Origin: JBBQYA01 sp031412335
Lineage (GTDB): Bacteria; Bacteroidota; Bacteroidia; Sphingobacteriales; Sphingobacteriaceae
Assembly (NCBI GenBank): GCA_031412335.1
Contig: JANOCT010000022.1
Span: 1 to 64,000 of the forward strand
Direction of reading: 5' to 3'
DNA: 64,000 nucleotides
Shown here: positions 8,484 through 18,589 of the stretch, in pieces
Layout: every line of letters begins with the position of its first letter
Numbering within the stretch: the first letter of the stretch is position 1
Made by a program: the position numbers and the translations under genes
Notes under the pieces: generated by a model
What the model was told of the DNA's origin: nothing
The model's database searches: none
Seen by the model: the letters and a program-made list of their open reading frames with translations, nothing else

Positions 8484-10673
8484 TTAATTGCCCATTTCCG
8501 ACATGAATTTAATTCTCATCATCTGAATTTCTTCGCGTGTATAATCGTTTTCACCAAGTTCTCTCAAGGCTTCATCAACACCATCTTTATCGGTTTGTTT
8601 AAAATAATCAAAAACCTCGTCTTGCCGATCCTCATCAATTACTTCATCTATATAATAGGATATATTTAATTTAGTTCCCGACCAAACAATGGATTCTATT
8701 TCTTGCAAAATCTCCTCAAAAGTAATTCCTTTTGATTTCGCTAAATCATCTAAAAGTATTTTACGATCAATGTTTTGAATAATTGAAACTTTGAGTTGAG
8801 ATTTATTTACAGCAGATTTCACAACAAATTCATGCGGTTTGTCAATCTCATTTTCTTCAACGTATTTTTTTATTAATTCGATGAATGGAATTCCAAATTT
8901 CAACGCTTTACCCGCTCCTACTCCTGATATTTTTTTCAGTTCTTCCTGATTAGTTGGGTAGTATGTGGTCATTTCTTCCAACGAATTCTCTAAGAAGACA
9001 AAGTTTGGAGGAATTTTTTTCTCTTTCGCTATTTTCTTTCTTAAGTCAATCAGCATTTTGAAAAGAACTTCATCTAAAGCTTTTCCAGTTTGGCTAATCT
9101 CTTCTTCCTCTTCTCTTATTTTATCATAATCACGATTTAATGAAAAAGATATTGGCTGTGGATGTTCAATAAATACCAATCCATTATTGCTTAATCTTAA
9201 TAAGCCATAATTTTCAATTTCTTTAATCAAAAATCCATTTAATATAGCCTGGCGTATAACAGATTCCCATAATTTTTCGCCTCGCTCCTTACCTTCTCCA
9301 AAAACTTCCAGTTTTTCATGTTCATAACTTAAAATAAAAGGATTTTCTATTCCCATCATTATTTGAAGTAAATGTTCTGAAGTAAATTTATCTCCTATTT
9401 CTTTGACTAGTTGAAGTATGGTTTTTAATTCCTCTTCTGCATCAAACCTTGGGACCGGATATTTGCAGTTATCACACATCTTATGACATTTTTCTTCGTC
9501 GAAAACTTCTCCAAAATAATGTAGAATTTGTTTTCTTCGGCAAACAGATGATTCTGCATAATCAACTATCTCTTTTAAAATTTGAGTTCCTATTTCACGC
9601 TCAGCTACTGGTTTATCTTTCATAAACTTAGCCAGTTTATTCACATCATCAGCTGAATAAAATGCCAAGCAATGCCCAACTCCTCCATCACGACCCGCAC
9701 GACCAGTTTCTTGATAGTATCCTTCTAAACTTTTAGGAATATCATGGTGAATTACAAATCGAACATCTGGTTTATCAATACCCATTCCGAATGCAATGGT
9801 GGCTACAATTACATCCACATCTTCCATCAAAAACTTATCTTGAGTATCGCTTCTGGTGTTTGGATCTAAACCTGCGTGATATGGTAAAGCTTTTATCCCA
9901 TTCAAATTCAAAGCTTCGGCAACCTCTTCAACTTTTTTTCTGCTAAGGCAATAAATAATTCCCGATTTACCCTCGAAATTTTTAATGAATTTGATGATTT
10001 CTTTCATCACTTGCACCTTTGGCCTTACTTCATAATATAAGTTAGGTCTATTAAATGATGATTTAAAAACGATCGCATCCTTCATTTCCAACGTTTTCTG
10101 AATATCCTGTTGTACTTTGGGAGTTGCTGTTGCGGTAAGTGCTATAATTGGAATATTATCACCAAACTGGCTGATTACCTGTCGAATTCTTCTGTATTCG
10201 GGTCTGAAATCGTGTCCCCATTCCGAAATACAATGAGCTTCATCCACCGCAACAAACGAAATATTAGCAGATTTAAGAAATTCTATGTTTTCTAGTTTTG
10301 CCATAGATTCAGGCGCAACATAGAGTAACTTAGTTTCACCTTCTAAGACATCCTGTTTCACTTTTGCTGCTTCAGCTTTGTTCAGTGATGAATTAAGAAA
10401 ATGGGCAATACTGTCCTTGCTTCCAAAAGCACGTAATTGATCTACTTGATTTTTCATCAATGCAATCAATGGTGAAATAATAATGGCTACTCCGTCATTC
10501 ATTAATGCCGGTAATTGGTAGCACATGGACTTGCCGGCACCAGTTGGCATAATTACAAAACACTCGTTCTTGTTTAATATATTGGTGATGATTGCTTCTT
10601 GTTCACCTTTAAATGTATTGAATCCGAAAAAGCTTTGCAGATTATCGAACAATAATTTTTTTTCCTCTACCAT
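8484..10673 (-). CDS. recQ: ATP-dependent DNA helicase RecQ
   Basis: A 729-aa superfamily 2 3'-5' DNA helicase for recombination and fork repair. Walker A is PTGAGKSMCYQLPA, motif II is DEAHCISEWGHDFRP, the SAT-like motif is LTATATPKV, and motif VI is QETGRAGRDGG. After the helicase core comes the RecQ zinc-binding region (CRRKQILHYFGE then CHKMCDNC), a winged helix, and an HRDC domain at about 525-600 (FLENSLEEMTTYYPTNQEELKKISGVG). The last 100 residues (acidic, DEVIDEDRQDEVFDYF) are a tail often present in Bacteroidota RecQ. The next gene to the left, kdsA, follows in the same direction after 33 bp. Confidence 0.95.
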   Translation of the reverse strand: MVEEKKLLFDNLQSFFGFNTFKGEQEAIITNILNKNECFVIMPTGAGKSMCYQLPALMNDGVAIIISPLIALMKNQVDQLRAFGSKDSIAHFLNSSLNKAEAAKVKQDVLEGETKLLYVAPESMAKLENIEFLKSANISFVAVDEAHCISEWGHDFRPEYRRIRQVISQFGDNIPIIALTATATPKVQQDIQKTLEMKDAIVFKSSFNRPNLYYEVRPKVQVMKEIIKFIKNFEGKSGIIYCLSRKKVEEVAEALNLNGIKALPYHAGLDPNTRSDTQDKFLMEDVDVIVATIAFGMGIDKPDVRFVIHHDIPKSLEGYYQETGRAGRDGGVGHCLAFYSADDVNKLAKFMKDKPVAEREIGTQILKEIVDYAESSVCRRKQILHYFGEVFDEEKCHKMCDNCKYPVPRFDAEEELKTILQLVKEIGDKFTSEHLLQIMMGIENPFILSYEHEKLEVFGEGKERGEKLWESVIRQAILNGFLIKEIENYGLLRLSNNGLVFIEHPQPISFSLNRDYDKIREEEEEISQTGKALDEVLFKMLIDLRKKIAKEKKIPPNFVFLENSLEEMTTYYPTNQEELKKISGVGAGKALKFGIPFIELIKKYVEENEIDKPHEFVVKSAVNKSQLKVSIIQNIDRKILLDDLAKSKGITFEEILQEIESIVWSGTKLNISYYIDEVIDEDRQDEVFDYFKQTDKDGVDEALRELGENDYTREEIQMMRIKFMSEMGN

Positions 10674-11086
10674 GTATATGGGTAATAATCTTAAAAATGG
10701 AATCTAAAATAAAAAAAATATGCAAAAATCAATTAGAAATTTTACAATTTGTATTGGTTAAACAGAATCAATGATTCTACTTAAATTAAGAAGCGTAAAA
10801 AGAAATATTTTAATCGAATTTCTATTTTACACTTTTTTGCAAAGATCGCTTTTTAAAAAATGAGATCAAATAGGAAAAATCAAATAAAATGAAAGCATTT
10901 TTTTAATCTTTTATAATAATTTAGAATACAAGAGGTATCAGAATTCATGAAAGTGCTTTGCAAATAAGTCGTGAAATACAATAGCTTTGCTACACGATTG
11001 CAAAAATGATTCTGGAATTGTATTAATTTCAAATTTATTCAACCAATTTAAACTTATAAATAATAAACGCACACTTTTTAAGTATA
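10674..11086. other. Intergenic region between recQ and manC-like gene
   Basis: This divergent intergenic region should hold both promoters. I see one structured part: an inverted repeat with arms TTTGCAA (10957-10963) plus TCGTG (10969-10973) and CACGA (10993-10997) plus TTGCAAA (10998-11004), roughly 80-130 bp before the manC-like start. No coding sequence is evident. I could not pick a clear -33/-7 pair. Confidence 0.3.
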
Positions 11087-12172
11087 ATGAATAATTCGAC
11101 TTATGTAGTAATTATGGCTGGAGGAATTGGCAGCAGATTTTGGCCAGTAAGTAAAACCACTCATCCAAAGCAATTTATAGATATATTAGGTACTGGAAAA
11201 ACATTGATTCAACAGACTTACGAACGTTTTTTGAAAGTTTGTCCGAAAGAAAACATTTTTGTAGTTACCAACGAACATTATCGTGATTTAGTAAATAAGC
11301 AATTACCTGATTTGGAAAATGACCAAATTTTAGGAGAACCCGTAGCTAAAAATACTGCTCCTTGTATTGCATATGCATGTTTTAAAATAAACAAACTGAA
11401 TAAAGATGCAACTATTATTGTTGCACCATCCGATCATTTAATCTTAAATGAAAGTAATTTTATCGCAAGTATTGAAACAGGATTGGAAACTGCGAAAGCT
11501 AATGATTGCCTTTTGACATTGGGAATAAAACCGACCAGACCAGATACTGGCTATGGTTATATTCAATATTCAGATCATTTGCTTGGTAAATATTTTTATA
11601 AAGTAAAAACCTTTACAGAAAAACCTACATTGGAAATTGCCATTACATTTATTGATAGCGGAGATTTTTTATGGAATGCTGGAATTTTTATTTGGAGTGC
11701 AACAAGTATTCTTGATTCGTTTGAAAAGCATTTGCCAGAAATGTTTGAGTTGTTTCAAGAAGGTCGAAAGTTTTATCAAACAAATGCTGAAGCTGATTTT
11801 ATAAAAACTGCTTATTCACAATGCACAAACATTAGCATTGATTATGGCATTATGGAAAAAGCTGATAATGTATATGTAATGCCTTCGGAGTTTGGATGGT
11901 CTGATTTGGGAACTTGGGGCTCACTTTACACCATTCAAGAAAAAGATTATGTAGGAAATGCAATTATCGGATCTGATAAAGTAATGATGTATGATTCGTC
12001 CGATTGTATGGTAAGCGTACCCAAAAACAAATTGGTCATTCTGCAAGGCTTGCATGATTACATTGTTGTAGAATCGGATCATGTATTATTAGTATGCAAG
12101 AAATCGGAAGAACAACAAATAAAACAAATAGTAGCGGACGTTAAGAAAAACTTAGGAGATAAGTATATATAG
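11087..12172 (+). CDS. manC: Mannose-1-phosphate guanylyltransferase
   Basis: It makes GDP-mannose from mannose-1-phosphate and GTP, feeding polysaccharide, O-antigen and glycoprotein synthesis in the cytoplasm. At 361 aa it is the single-domain form without an isomerase half. The N-terminal signature is MAGGIGSRFWPVSKTTHPKQF, where GGxGSRxWP and PKQF form the nucleotide site. The sugar-phosphate motif FTEKPT and the metal-site region FLWNAGIFIW are present, then FGWSDLGTWGSL. It stands alone, and the next gene downstream starts 422 bp away. Confidence 0.92.
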   Translation: MNNSTYVVIMAGGIGSRFWPVSKTTHPKQFIDILGTGKTLIQQTYERFLKVCPKENIFVVTNEHYRDLVNKQLPDLENDQILGEPVAKNTAPCIAYACFKINKLNKDATIIVAPSDHLILNESNFIASIETGLETAKANDCLLTLGIKPTRPDTGYGYIQYSDHLLGKYFYKVKTFTEKPTLEIAITFIDSGDFLWNAGIFIWSATSILDSFEKHLPEMFELFQEGRKFYQTNAEADFIKTAYSQCTNISIDYGIMEKADNVYVMPSEFGWSDLGTWGSLYTIQEKDYVGNAIIGSDKVMMYDSSDCMVSVPKNKLVILQGLHDYIVVESDHVLLVCKKSEEQQIKQIVADVKKNLGDKYI

Positions 12173-12594
12173 GCTTATTTCATATTCTAATATCAGTATT
12201 TAGGATTTCTATTAGTCAAATGCTTTTCAAATTACTATTTCCCTAAAAAACGATTGTTTTTTTGAAGCATTTTTTTACCTTTTTTATAAAAATTTACAAA
12301 ATCAGCTTAATTTCTTTTTTTAAGCAAAACGTAATATTCAGCAAGCTACATAAACGTGTAGGCTTTATTACTTAGCCTAGGATTTTTCTATTTTATTTGT
12401 TTTATTATCAAAAAAGGGCTTTTTAACTATAAACAATCTTTCATAATTATTAATTTTCTAGGGACTACGTAATTATACGTATATGCTTACTGTGCATTTA
12501 TACACATTGAAAAATACGCTATACGTTGTATTGAATCGCTTTCATTATTCCTGCACTTTTGAATCATACTTTTTAACTATTCAAAAGAAAAAAA
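12173..12594. promoter_or_regulatory. Intergenic region with promoter of the lectin gene
   Basis: A TTG at 12531-12533, a 20-bp spacer and CACTTTTG at 12554-12561 form a good Bacteroidota -33/-7 promoter with one mismatch to TAnnTTTG. It would give a leader of about 28 nt before the lectin start codon at 12595. The rest of this A/T-rich 422-bp region shows no gene or repeat that I can support. Confidence 0.4.
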
Positions 12595-13923
12595 ATGAAA
12601 AACTTTTTAACAACAGCAACTCTTTTATTTACACTCTCTCAAGGTATTCAAGCAGAAACATTTACTACTGCAGGTCTTGCATCTAATGTTAGTACACCTG
12701 TAAATCCAAACTCGTTTAGAATTACAGATAATGTAATTAATGTATCTGGTGCGGTATGGAGTAATACTTTGGTTGATTTAAATACTAACTCTTTCATGAT
12801 TAGCTACGATGTAAACTTAGGTAGTTTAAATGGTGGTGGTGATGGAATTGCTTTTGTTTTACAACCAAATCAGCCTTCTTCTACTTTAGTTGGTAATAAC
12901 GGAGAAGCTTTGGGTTTTGGAATTGGAACAAATTGTTACGCTAACATTAACAGTGCAAATTGTGCTGCAAATTTCTCAACTTCTTTAGGAATTACTTTTG
13001 ATACATACCAAAACACCAATCAGCCAATATATGATCACATTGCATTAGTTAAAAATGGCGATACTCGTGGAACTAGAGGTTTTCCATTATTAGCTCCAGC
13101 TGTACAGATGCACACAACTAAAGCAGATGTAGAAGACAATTTATTATATAATGTGATGATTACTTGGGATCATATCAACAAAACTTTAGCTGTAGATTTT
13201 GATGGCTCGAGAAGAATTACCTTTAACAATGATGTAGTGAATACTATATTCGGTGGAAATGGAAATTTATTTTGGGGAATAACTGGTTCAACTGGTGGTC
13301 AAAAGAATTTACAAGAAATATTTAATCTAACTTCAGTTTATTTCGGACCATTGCCTGTTCAAATGTCTTCTTTTAACATTAACAAAACTGAAACAAATGC
13401 TGCCTTATTAAACTGGTCAACTTCATCTGAAAGAAATAATAACTATTTCACAGTTGAAAGAAGTGCAGACGCAAAAATTTTCGAAGAAGTAACTAAAGTA
13501 AAAGCTGCTGGAAATACAACTTCTAACAAAACCTATAGTGCAATAGACGCTATGCCACTTTCAGGTTTATCTTACTACAGAATTAAGCAAACAGATTTCG
13601 ATGGTAAATCAAGCTACAGCAATGTTTTACCTTTCGAAAACAACAAAATGATTGAAAATTCAATCGATAACATAATTTTATATCCAGTGCCTGCATCATC
13701 AGAAATCAATATTGATTTCGCTTCTGAGTCAAAATCGCTTGCTACTATTTATGTATATGATGTTTATGGAAAGCAAATGATTGTTGCTAATCAAGATTTA
13801 ATAATAGGTGGAAACACAATCACAATTGATATTTTAGAATTGACCGTTGGTACTTACTTCGTAAATGTTGTTAATTCAAATGGTGTAATTATTAATGCAA
13901 AACAGTTCAATAAACTAAACTAA
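12595..13923 (+). CDS. Secreted L-type lectin-domain protein with T9SS sorting domain
   Basis: 442 aa. The signal peptide ends at QAE (about residue 21). Residues 22-250 look like a legume-lectin (L-type) sandwich: SFMISYDVNLGSLNGGGDGIAF, where the Gly-Gly-Asp-Gly-Ile-Ala-Phe core is the hallmark, then LGITFDTYQN and the back-strand VMITWDHINKTLAVDFDG. Residues 255-345 are a spacer domain (PVQMSSFNINKTETNAALLNWSTSSE then YYRIKQTDFDGKSSYS), the linker seen in many T9SS cargo proteins. The C-terminus from about 360 (ILYPVPASSEINIDF) is a T9SS type A sorting domain. A surface carbohydrate-binding role is inferred. The start is supported by an A-rich leader with AAAAGAAAAAAA just before ATG. Confidence 0.85.
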   Translation: MKNFLTTATLLFTLSQGIQAETFTTAGLASNVSTPVNPNSFRITDNVINVSGAVWSNTLVDLNTNSFMISYDVNLGSLNGGGDGIAFVLQPNQPSSTLVGNNGEALGFGIGTNCYANINSANCAANFSTSLGITFDTYQNTNQPIYDHIALVKNGDTRGTRGFPLLAPAVQMHTTKADVEDNLLYNVMITWDHINKTLAVDFDGSRRITFNNDVVNTIFGGNGNLFWGITGSTGGQKNLQEIFNLTSVYFGPLPVQMSSFNINKTETNAALLNWSTSSERNNNYFTVERSADAKIFEEVTKVKAAGNTTSNKTYSAIDAMPLSGLSYYRIKQTDFDGKSSYSNVLPFENNKMIENSIDNIILYPVPASSEINIDFASESKSLATIYVYDVYGKQMIVANQDLIIGGNTITIDILELTVGTYFVNVVNSNGVIINAKQFNKLN

Positions 13924-13963
13924 TTTTTTTTTGAAGTTTAAAAAGTAGTACTTCGGTACAAAT

Positions 13964-13990
13964 AAAGCTCCCTCTGAATAGGGGAGCTTT
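13964..13990 (+). terminator. Rho-independent terminator after the lectin gene
   Basis: AAAGCTCCC (13964-13972) pairs with GGGAGCTTT (13982-13990) around a 9-nt loop and is followed by TTCTTATTT. It lies 41 bp after the lectin stop codon. Confidence 0.8.
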
Positions 13991-14051
13991 TCTTATTTAA
14001 TAGGTTTTTACATGCTTTATTTAATTTACATCTGATTTTCAAAAAATAATC

Positions 14052-14059
14052 TATATTTG
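14052..14059 (+). promoter_or_regulatory. -7 promoter element of the porE-like gene
   Basis: TATATTTG matches the Bacteroidota -7 consensus TAnnTTTG exactly, about 55 bp before the start codon at 14114 and downstream of the lectin terminator. No clear -33 TTG lies at the right distance. Confidence 0.4.
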
Positions 14060-14113
14060 AATTTACCCCATTACCACATAATTTTTGGACTATTTTTAAT
14101 CTATTTTTAATCA

Positions 14114-16234
14114 ATGATGAAGTTTTTCTTTAAAAAACATGTTTTTGTCGTATTCTCAATAATCGCTGTTTTTGCAGCCTGCAAGCCCCAACAAGGTGCA
14201 ACAACTGCCGCTGATAAAGCATTTAACAGTGCAAAATATTTTACAGCAGTAGAGCTTTATAAAAAAGCAAGTGGAAAAGTAAAAGGTCGCGAAGAAAAGC
14301 AACAATTGAATTTCAAAGTTGCCGAAAGCTATCGTTTTATGAATAATAGCAAACAAGCAGAAATCTGGTACGACAAAGCAATTCAAGGAGGATTGGATAC
14401 TCCAGAAGCTAATCTTTATTTAGCAAATGCGTATTTAACCAACGAGAAAAATGATTTGGCATTAGAGCAATTTCAAGAATATGTGCGAAAGAAACCAGGT
14501 GATGAAGCTGGAAAAAGAGGTTTGGAATCAGTAAGAAATGCCATTGAATGGGAAAAGAAACCAACCAGCTTTGAAGTATTTCCTGAAACTACATTGAATA
14601 CGAAAGAAGCAGATTTTTCTCCAACTTTGTACGACAAAGGATTAATTTTTACCTCAACCAGAGAACCAGTAAAAGGTAAAAACCTTTATGAATGGACGGG
14701 AAAAGGATTTTTGAATCTATACAATATACAAAAAGGAACATCAAACCGATGGGGTAAAGCTGCATTGCTTTCTAAAGATGTTTCTACGAAATTTAACGAA
14801 GGTGTAAGTAGCTATGATGCTAATACCAGCACACTTTATTATACTCAGTGTAATGGAAACAAAGGTAAAGAGCTTGAGTGCAAAATTTATTCTACCACTT
14901 TTGATGGCGCTGCATGGTCGGCTCCTGAATTAGTAAAAATTGATGGAACAGATTCTACCGCTACATTTGGCCATCCTTCCATAACAGCTGATGGTAATAC
15001 ACTTTATTTTTCTTCAACTATTCCAGGTGGATACGGTGGGAAAGATATTTATAAAGCAACAAAATCTGGTTCTGCTTTCTCTAATGTAGAAAATTTAGGA
15101 AGCTCTATTAATTCAGCTGGCGATGATGTTTTTCCATTCATTCATAAAAGTGGAACTCTTTATTTTTCAAGTAATGGTCGAGAAGGTGCAGGTGGTTTAG
15201 ATATTTATTTTTCAGATGTAGAAGAAGGCGAATTTGAAGATGCCAACAATTTGAAGTTTCCGATGAATTCAACTGCTGATGATTTCGGGTTGATTTTAGA
15301 TGAAAATAAAGAAGAGGGTTATTTCTCTTCAAACCGAGTTGGAGGAAAAGGTGATGATGATATTTATTCTGCTACTGCTATTCCATTTATTTACAATGTA
15401 GAAGGAAAAGCATTTCATGCCGCTACCAATAAGGTTTTGCCTGATACTAAAGTTACCTTACGTGGAAGTGATGGAACTGAAATAAGCACTATAACTGATG
15501 CTAAGGGTTATTATAAAATGAAATTGAATAAAAGAACTTCGTATGAGTTGAATGCACAAAAAAGCAAATTCTTTGGTGATGTAGGTTCTTTAACTACCGA
15601 TGGATTAAAAGAATCAAAAGATTTTACGGTTGACTTTAAGCTTGCTCCTATTCCTGTTATCATTGTGTTGAAAGGAATTTTCTACGATTTAAACAAAGCA
15701 GATTTACGTGCAGAATCTATGGTAACCTTAGATACTTTGGTAAAAACCTTAAACGACAATCCAAATATTACCATCGAACTTTCATCACATACAGATTCAC
15801 GAGCTGATTCAGCGTATAACTTAGAGTTATCGCAACGCAGAGCTCAATCGGTTGTTGATTATGTGATTTCTAAAAGCATTGAAAAAGAACGATTGACAGC
15901 TAAAGGATATGGAGAGTCTCGTTTGGTAAATGAGTGTAAAGATGGCGTTGAATGTACTGAAGAGCAGCATCAAGCAAACAGAAGAACAGAATTTACCGTT
16001 TTATCTGAAGATTATGTTGCGAAAGAAAAGCCAAAGGTGCTAGAACAAAAAGTGGCTCCTAAAAAGAGAACCATTATTGCTCCACCAAAACCTAAATTAA
16101 ATCCACCAGCACCTGAGCAGCCTAAAATTATGGTAATGCCTCCAGGTGCTCGACCGGGAGATAAACCTGTAATTCAGACCATGCCTCCAGGTGCTGTACC
16201 TCCTGTAAAAATGGATACAACCAGAAAGAAATAA
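14114..16234 (+). CDS. porE: PorE-like T9SS lipoprotein (TPR, beta-propeller, CRD, OmpA-like)
   Basis: 706 aa. A lipoprotein signal peptide ends with the lipobox FAAC at Cys23. The domain order is TPR helices (about 28-135), a PD40/WD40-type propeller (about 150-430) with repeats such as DFSPTLYDKGLIFTSTRE and HPSITADGNTLYFSS, a carboxypeptidase-regulatory-like beta domain (about 435-510), and an OmpA C-terminal peptidoglycan-binding domain (about 520-640). The last holds LSSHTDSRADSAYNLELSQ with the Asp and Arg that hold diaminopimelate. This order is that of Porphyromonas PorE, which anchors the type IX secretion machine to peptidoglycan from the outer membrane. The tail is rich in Pro and Lys. 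The window's T9SS cargo proteins make this role plausible, though other OmpA/PD40 paralogs exist. Confidence 0.75.
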   Translation: MMKFFFKKHVFVVFSIIAVFAACKPQQGATTAADKAFNSAKYFTAVELYKKASGKVKGREEKQQLNFKVAESYRFMNNSKQAEIWYDKAIQGGLDTPEANLYLANAYLTNEKNDLALEQFQEYVRKKPGDEAGKRGLESVRNAIEWEKKPTSFEVFPETTLNTKEADFSPTLYDKGLIFTSTREPVKGKNLYEWTGKGFLNLYNIQKGTSNRWGKAALLSKDVSTKFNEGVSSYDANTSTLYYTQCNGNKGKELECKIYSTTFDGAAWSAPELVKIDGTDSTATFGHPSITADGNTLYFSSTIPGGYGGKDIYKATKSGSAFSNVENLGSSINSAGDDVFPFIHKSGTLYFSSNGREGAGGLDIYFSDVEEGEFEDANNLKFPMNSTADDFGLILDENKEEGYFSSNRVGGKGDDDIYSATAIPFIYNVEGKAFHAATNKVLPDTKVTLRGSDGTEISTITDAKGYYKMKLNKRTSYELNAQKSKFFGDVGSLTTDGLKESKDFTVDFKLAPIPVIIVLKGIFYDLNKADLRAESMVTLDTLVKTLNDNPNITIELSSHTDSRADSAYNLELSQRRAQSVVDYVISKSIEKERLTAKGYGESRLVNECKDGVECTEEQHQANRRTEFTVLSEDYVAKEKPKVLEQKVAPKKRTIIAPPKPKLNPPAPEQPKIMVMPPGARPGDKPVIQTMPPGAVPPVKMDTTRKK

Positions 16235-16248
16235 AATTATCATTTCTT

Positions 16249-16286
16249 CAAAGGGCAAAAGTTTTACTTTTGCCCTTTGTTTTTTA
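16249..16286 (+). terminator. Rho-independent terminator after porE-like gene
   Basis: A 12-bp perfect stem, CAAAGGGCAAAA (16249-16260) with TTTTGCCCTTTG (16268-16279), has a 7-nt loop and is followed by TTTTTTAT. It starts 14 bp after the stop codon. Confidence 0.88.
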
Positions 16287-16335
16287 TAGAAATTGAGAAA
16301 ATAATCCTTTTGAGATTTTAAACATTTAGAATTTT

Positions 16336-17505
16336 ATGAATAAATCATCGCGGTATACACAAAGAGGAGTTTCGGCTAGTAAAGAAGATGTACATGCTGC
16401 CATAAAAAATATCGACAAGGGTATTTTCCCTAAGGCATTTTGTAAAATAATACCGGATATTTTGGGTGGAGATGCAGACTATTGCAATATTATGCATGCA
16501 GATGGTGCAGGCACCAAATCATCTTTAGCTTATATGTATTGGAAAGAAACCGGAGATCTTTCTGTTTGGAAAGGAATAGCGCAGGATGCTATTGTGATGA
16601 ATTTAGATGATTTGCTTTGCGTAGGTGCAACCAATGATATTTTACTTTCATCTACCATTGGACGAAATAAACAGCTGATACCAGCTGATGTAATTGCCGA
16701 AATTATAAACGGAACTGAAACTTTCTTAGCTGATTTACGCAATTTAGGAATTGGCATCTACTCAACCGGTGGCGAAACTGCCGATGTTGGCGATCTGGTG
16801 CGTACCATTATTGTGGATTCTACCGTAACCTGCAGAATGAAACGCACGGATGTGATAACCAATGAAAATATTGCTGCCGGTCAAGTTATTGTTGGCTTAG
16901 CCTCTTTTGGACAAGCAAGCTATGAAACGGAATACAATGGTGGCATGGGAAGTAATGGTTTAACGTCTGCCAGACATGATGTTTTTTCGAATTACCTAGC
17001 TTCCAAATACCCGGAAAGTTTTGACAATTCGATTCACTCTTCTTTGGTATATGCTGGATCAAAAAAATTGACACAAGGAATTAATGATACCAATTTAGAT
17101 GCTGGAAAATTGGTGCTCTCTCCTACCCGAACGTATGCACCCATCATAGCAGAAATGCTAAAAAAATACCGAAGCCAGATTGGAGGAATTATCCATTGCA
17201 GCGGCGGCGGACAAACCAAAGTGCTTCATTTTGTTGATGAATTGCATATTATTAAAGATCAACTTTTCGATATTCCACCTCTTTTCCAAATGATAAAGGA
17301 AGAATCTGCAACGGATTTAAAAGAAATGTTTCAAGTTTTCAACATGGGGCATCGGATTGAATTATATGTACCTCAAGAAATTGCCGAAGAGCTAATTGCT
17401 ATTTCCAAAAGCTTTTCGGTAGATGCGAAGATTATTGGCAGGGTTGAAAAATCGGATGTGAAGCGCTTGACGATACGGTATGGGGAGGTGGAGGTTGAGT
17501 ATTAG
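16336..17505 (+). CDS. purM: Phosphoribosylformylglycinamidine cyclo-ligase (AIR synthase)
   Basis: This enzyme closes the imidazole ring of purines, turning FGAM plus ATP into aminoimidazole ribonucleotide. The 389-aa length is that of the long form usual in Bacteroidota. The PurM signatures are MHADGAGTKSSLAYMYW (ATP site, compare D-G-x-G-T-K), MNLDDLLCVGA, YSTGGETADVGDL, and a C-terminal GGIIHCSGGGQTKVLHF. The gene stands alone between a terminator and the first accessory gene on the opposite strand. It is the last clearly housekeeping gene before the cassette-like region. Confidence 0.93.
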   Translation: MNKSSRYTQRGVSASKEDVHAAIKNIDKGIFPKAFCKIIPDILGGDADYCNIMHADGAGTKSSLAYMYWKETGDLSVWKGIAQDAIVMNLDDLLCVGATNDILLSSTIGRNKQLIPADVIAEIINGTETFLADLRNLGIGIYSTGGETADVGDLVRTIIVDSTVTCRMKRTDVITNENIAAGQVIVGLASFGQASYETEYNGGMGSNGLTSARHDVFSNYLASKYPESFDNSIHSSLVYAGSKKLTQGINDTNLDAGKLVLSPTRTYAPIIAEMLKKYRSQIGGIIHCSGGGQTKVLHFVDELHIIKDQLFDIPPLFQMIKEESATDLKEMFQVFNMGHRIELYVPQEIAEELIAISKSFSVDAKIIGRVEKSDVKRLTIRYGEVEVEY

Positions 17506-17518
17506 GGGGATTTTATTT

Positions 17519-17634
17519 TACGTTTTGCAGATAACCAAAAGTCGAGATTTTTACTAGAAATCTTGATTTGAGAAACTAACAAAAGTGTCTTTGAAAAAAA
17601 ACAACGTCTTTTAGGTAGCTGCAGTTATCCAACG
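17519..17634. repeat. attC-like imperfect palindrome 1 (left edge of cassette-like region)
   Basis: Arms near 17523-17540 (TTGCAGATAACCAAAAG) and 17609-17625 (CTTTTAGGTAGCTGCAG) pair imperfectly around a long loop. The element directly follows the minus-strand gene at 17644-18561 and lies next to purM, so it marks the junction of accessory and housekeeping DNA. Outer bases read TTACG on the left and GTTATCC on the right. Confidence 0.4.
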
Positions 17635-17643
17635 TTTTTCTTG

Positions 17644-18561
17644 TCATTGTAGCTCGATGATTCTTTCTTCTATATTCGTTAAGTTGTCTGAAGTTACAGT
17701 TGTAGTCTGAACGCTGTAAACGACCCAACCAGATCCGTGAATTCTAGAAGAAGTTAATGTTTGATTTCCTAAATCTTTTAAATCTTCCCGTTTTGGTGGG
17801 TCAACTTTCATATTATTTGCCATTGTTGTTAAGTAGTTAAATGTGGCATTTGTCAGCTGCTCTTTATTTACTTCTTGTGTTGCTCTTATAATGAAGTTAT
17901 TATCTTTTTCATTAATCTCGTCAAGAGAAAGTGTCAAATCGGAGTCAAAAGGTTCTTGACCAAAAATGTTAGGGGCTTTAAGTTTACCTTCTAAAACTTC
18001 TCCTAATTTATACTTAGCAACATGAAATGTGTGAAATTGTTGAATGTCTTTAATTGATACAGATTCAATTGCTTCTTTTGTCGAGTAGGTTGCTTCAATT
18101 TGGTTAATTACTTTATCCATTTCTGGAATTTCTTTAAAGTTCTTTTTTAAAGCTGAAGTTGCTTTTTGAATATAATCTTTAATTTCCTTCCAATTCACAA
18201 CTTCCACAAATGCTCCAAGCTCATCTGTCTTAAAAATCACTTTCATATTTTTAGTAATATTCATTAGCTTTTGAACTGTTGGGTTTTCATTATTGGTTTT
18301 GATGTCCTTATATCGCCATTCAATTGTATAAGATTTCTCGCTAGTGTTTAATACAGTAATTTCTACATTATAAGTTATCATTTCTCTCGATGTCGTATCA
18401 GAATCTTTAATTTTTATTTTTTCTGCTGTCACAAAATAGTTATGTTTTTCTCCTTTCTCCCAATATGTTATGACTTGGGCGGTTGAATCAGCCATGTTAA
18501 TTTGTCCAAAGCTTGTGAGCCCTGATAGCAGGAAAAATGTTGTTAAAATTCTGTTTTTCAT
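17644..18561 (-). CDS. Hypothetical secreted protein, 305 aa
   Basis: I do not recognise the family. A standard signal peptide (MKNRILTTFFLLSG to FGQ, about residue 19) predicts export to the periplasm or beyond. The mature part is acidic to neutral, Lys- and Thr-rich, with repeated beta-strand-like segments (MITYNVEITVLNTSEKSYTIEW, FIIRATQEV) and no Cys. A helical stretch lies at about 125-160. It is a single gene flanked on both sides by imperfect palindromes, the arrangement expected of a gene cassette. Confidence 0.6.
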   Translation of the reverse strand: MKNRILTTFFLLSGLTSFGQINMADSTAQVITYWEKGEKHNYFVTAEKIKIKDSDTTSREMITYNVEITVLNTSEKSYTIEWRYKDIKTNNENPTVQKLMNITKNMKVIFKTDELGAFVEVVNWKEIKDYIQKATSALKKNFKEIPEMDKVINQIEATYSTKEAIESVSIKDIQQFHTFHVAKYKLGEVLEGKLKAPNIFGQEPFDSDLTLSLDEINEKDNNFIIRATQEVNKEQLTNATFNYLTTMANNMKVDPPKREDLKDLGNQTLTSSRIHGSGWVVYSVQTTTVTSDNLTNIEERIIELQ

Positions 18562-18589
18562 TGGATGTTTTAATTTTAAAAATGTTGAA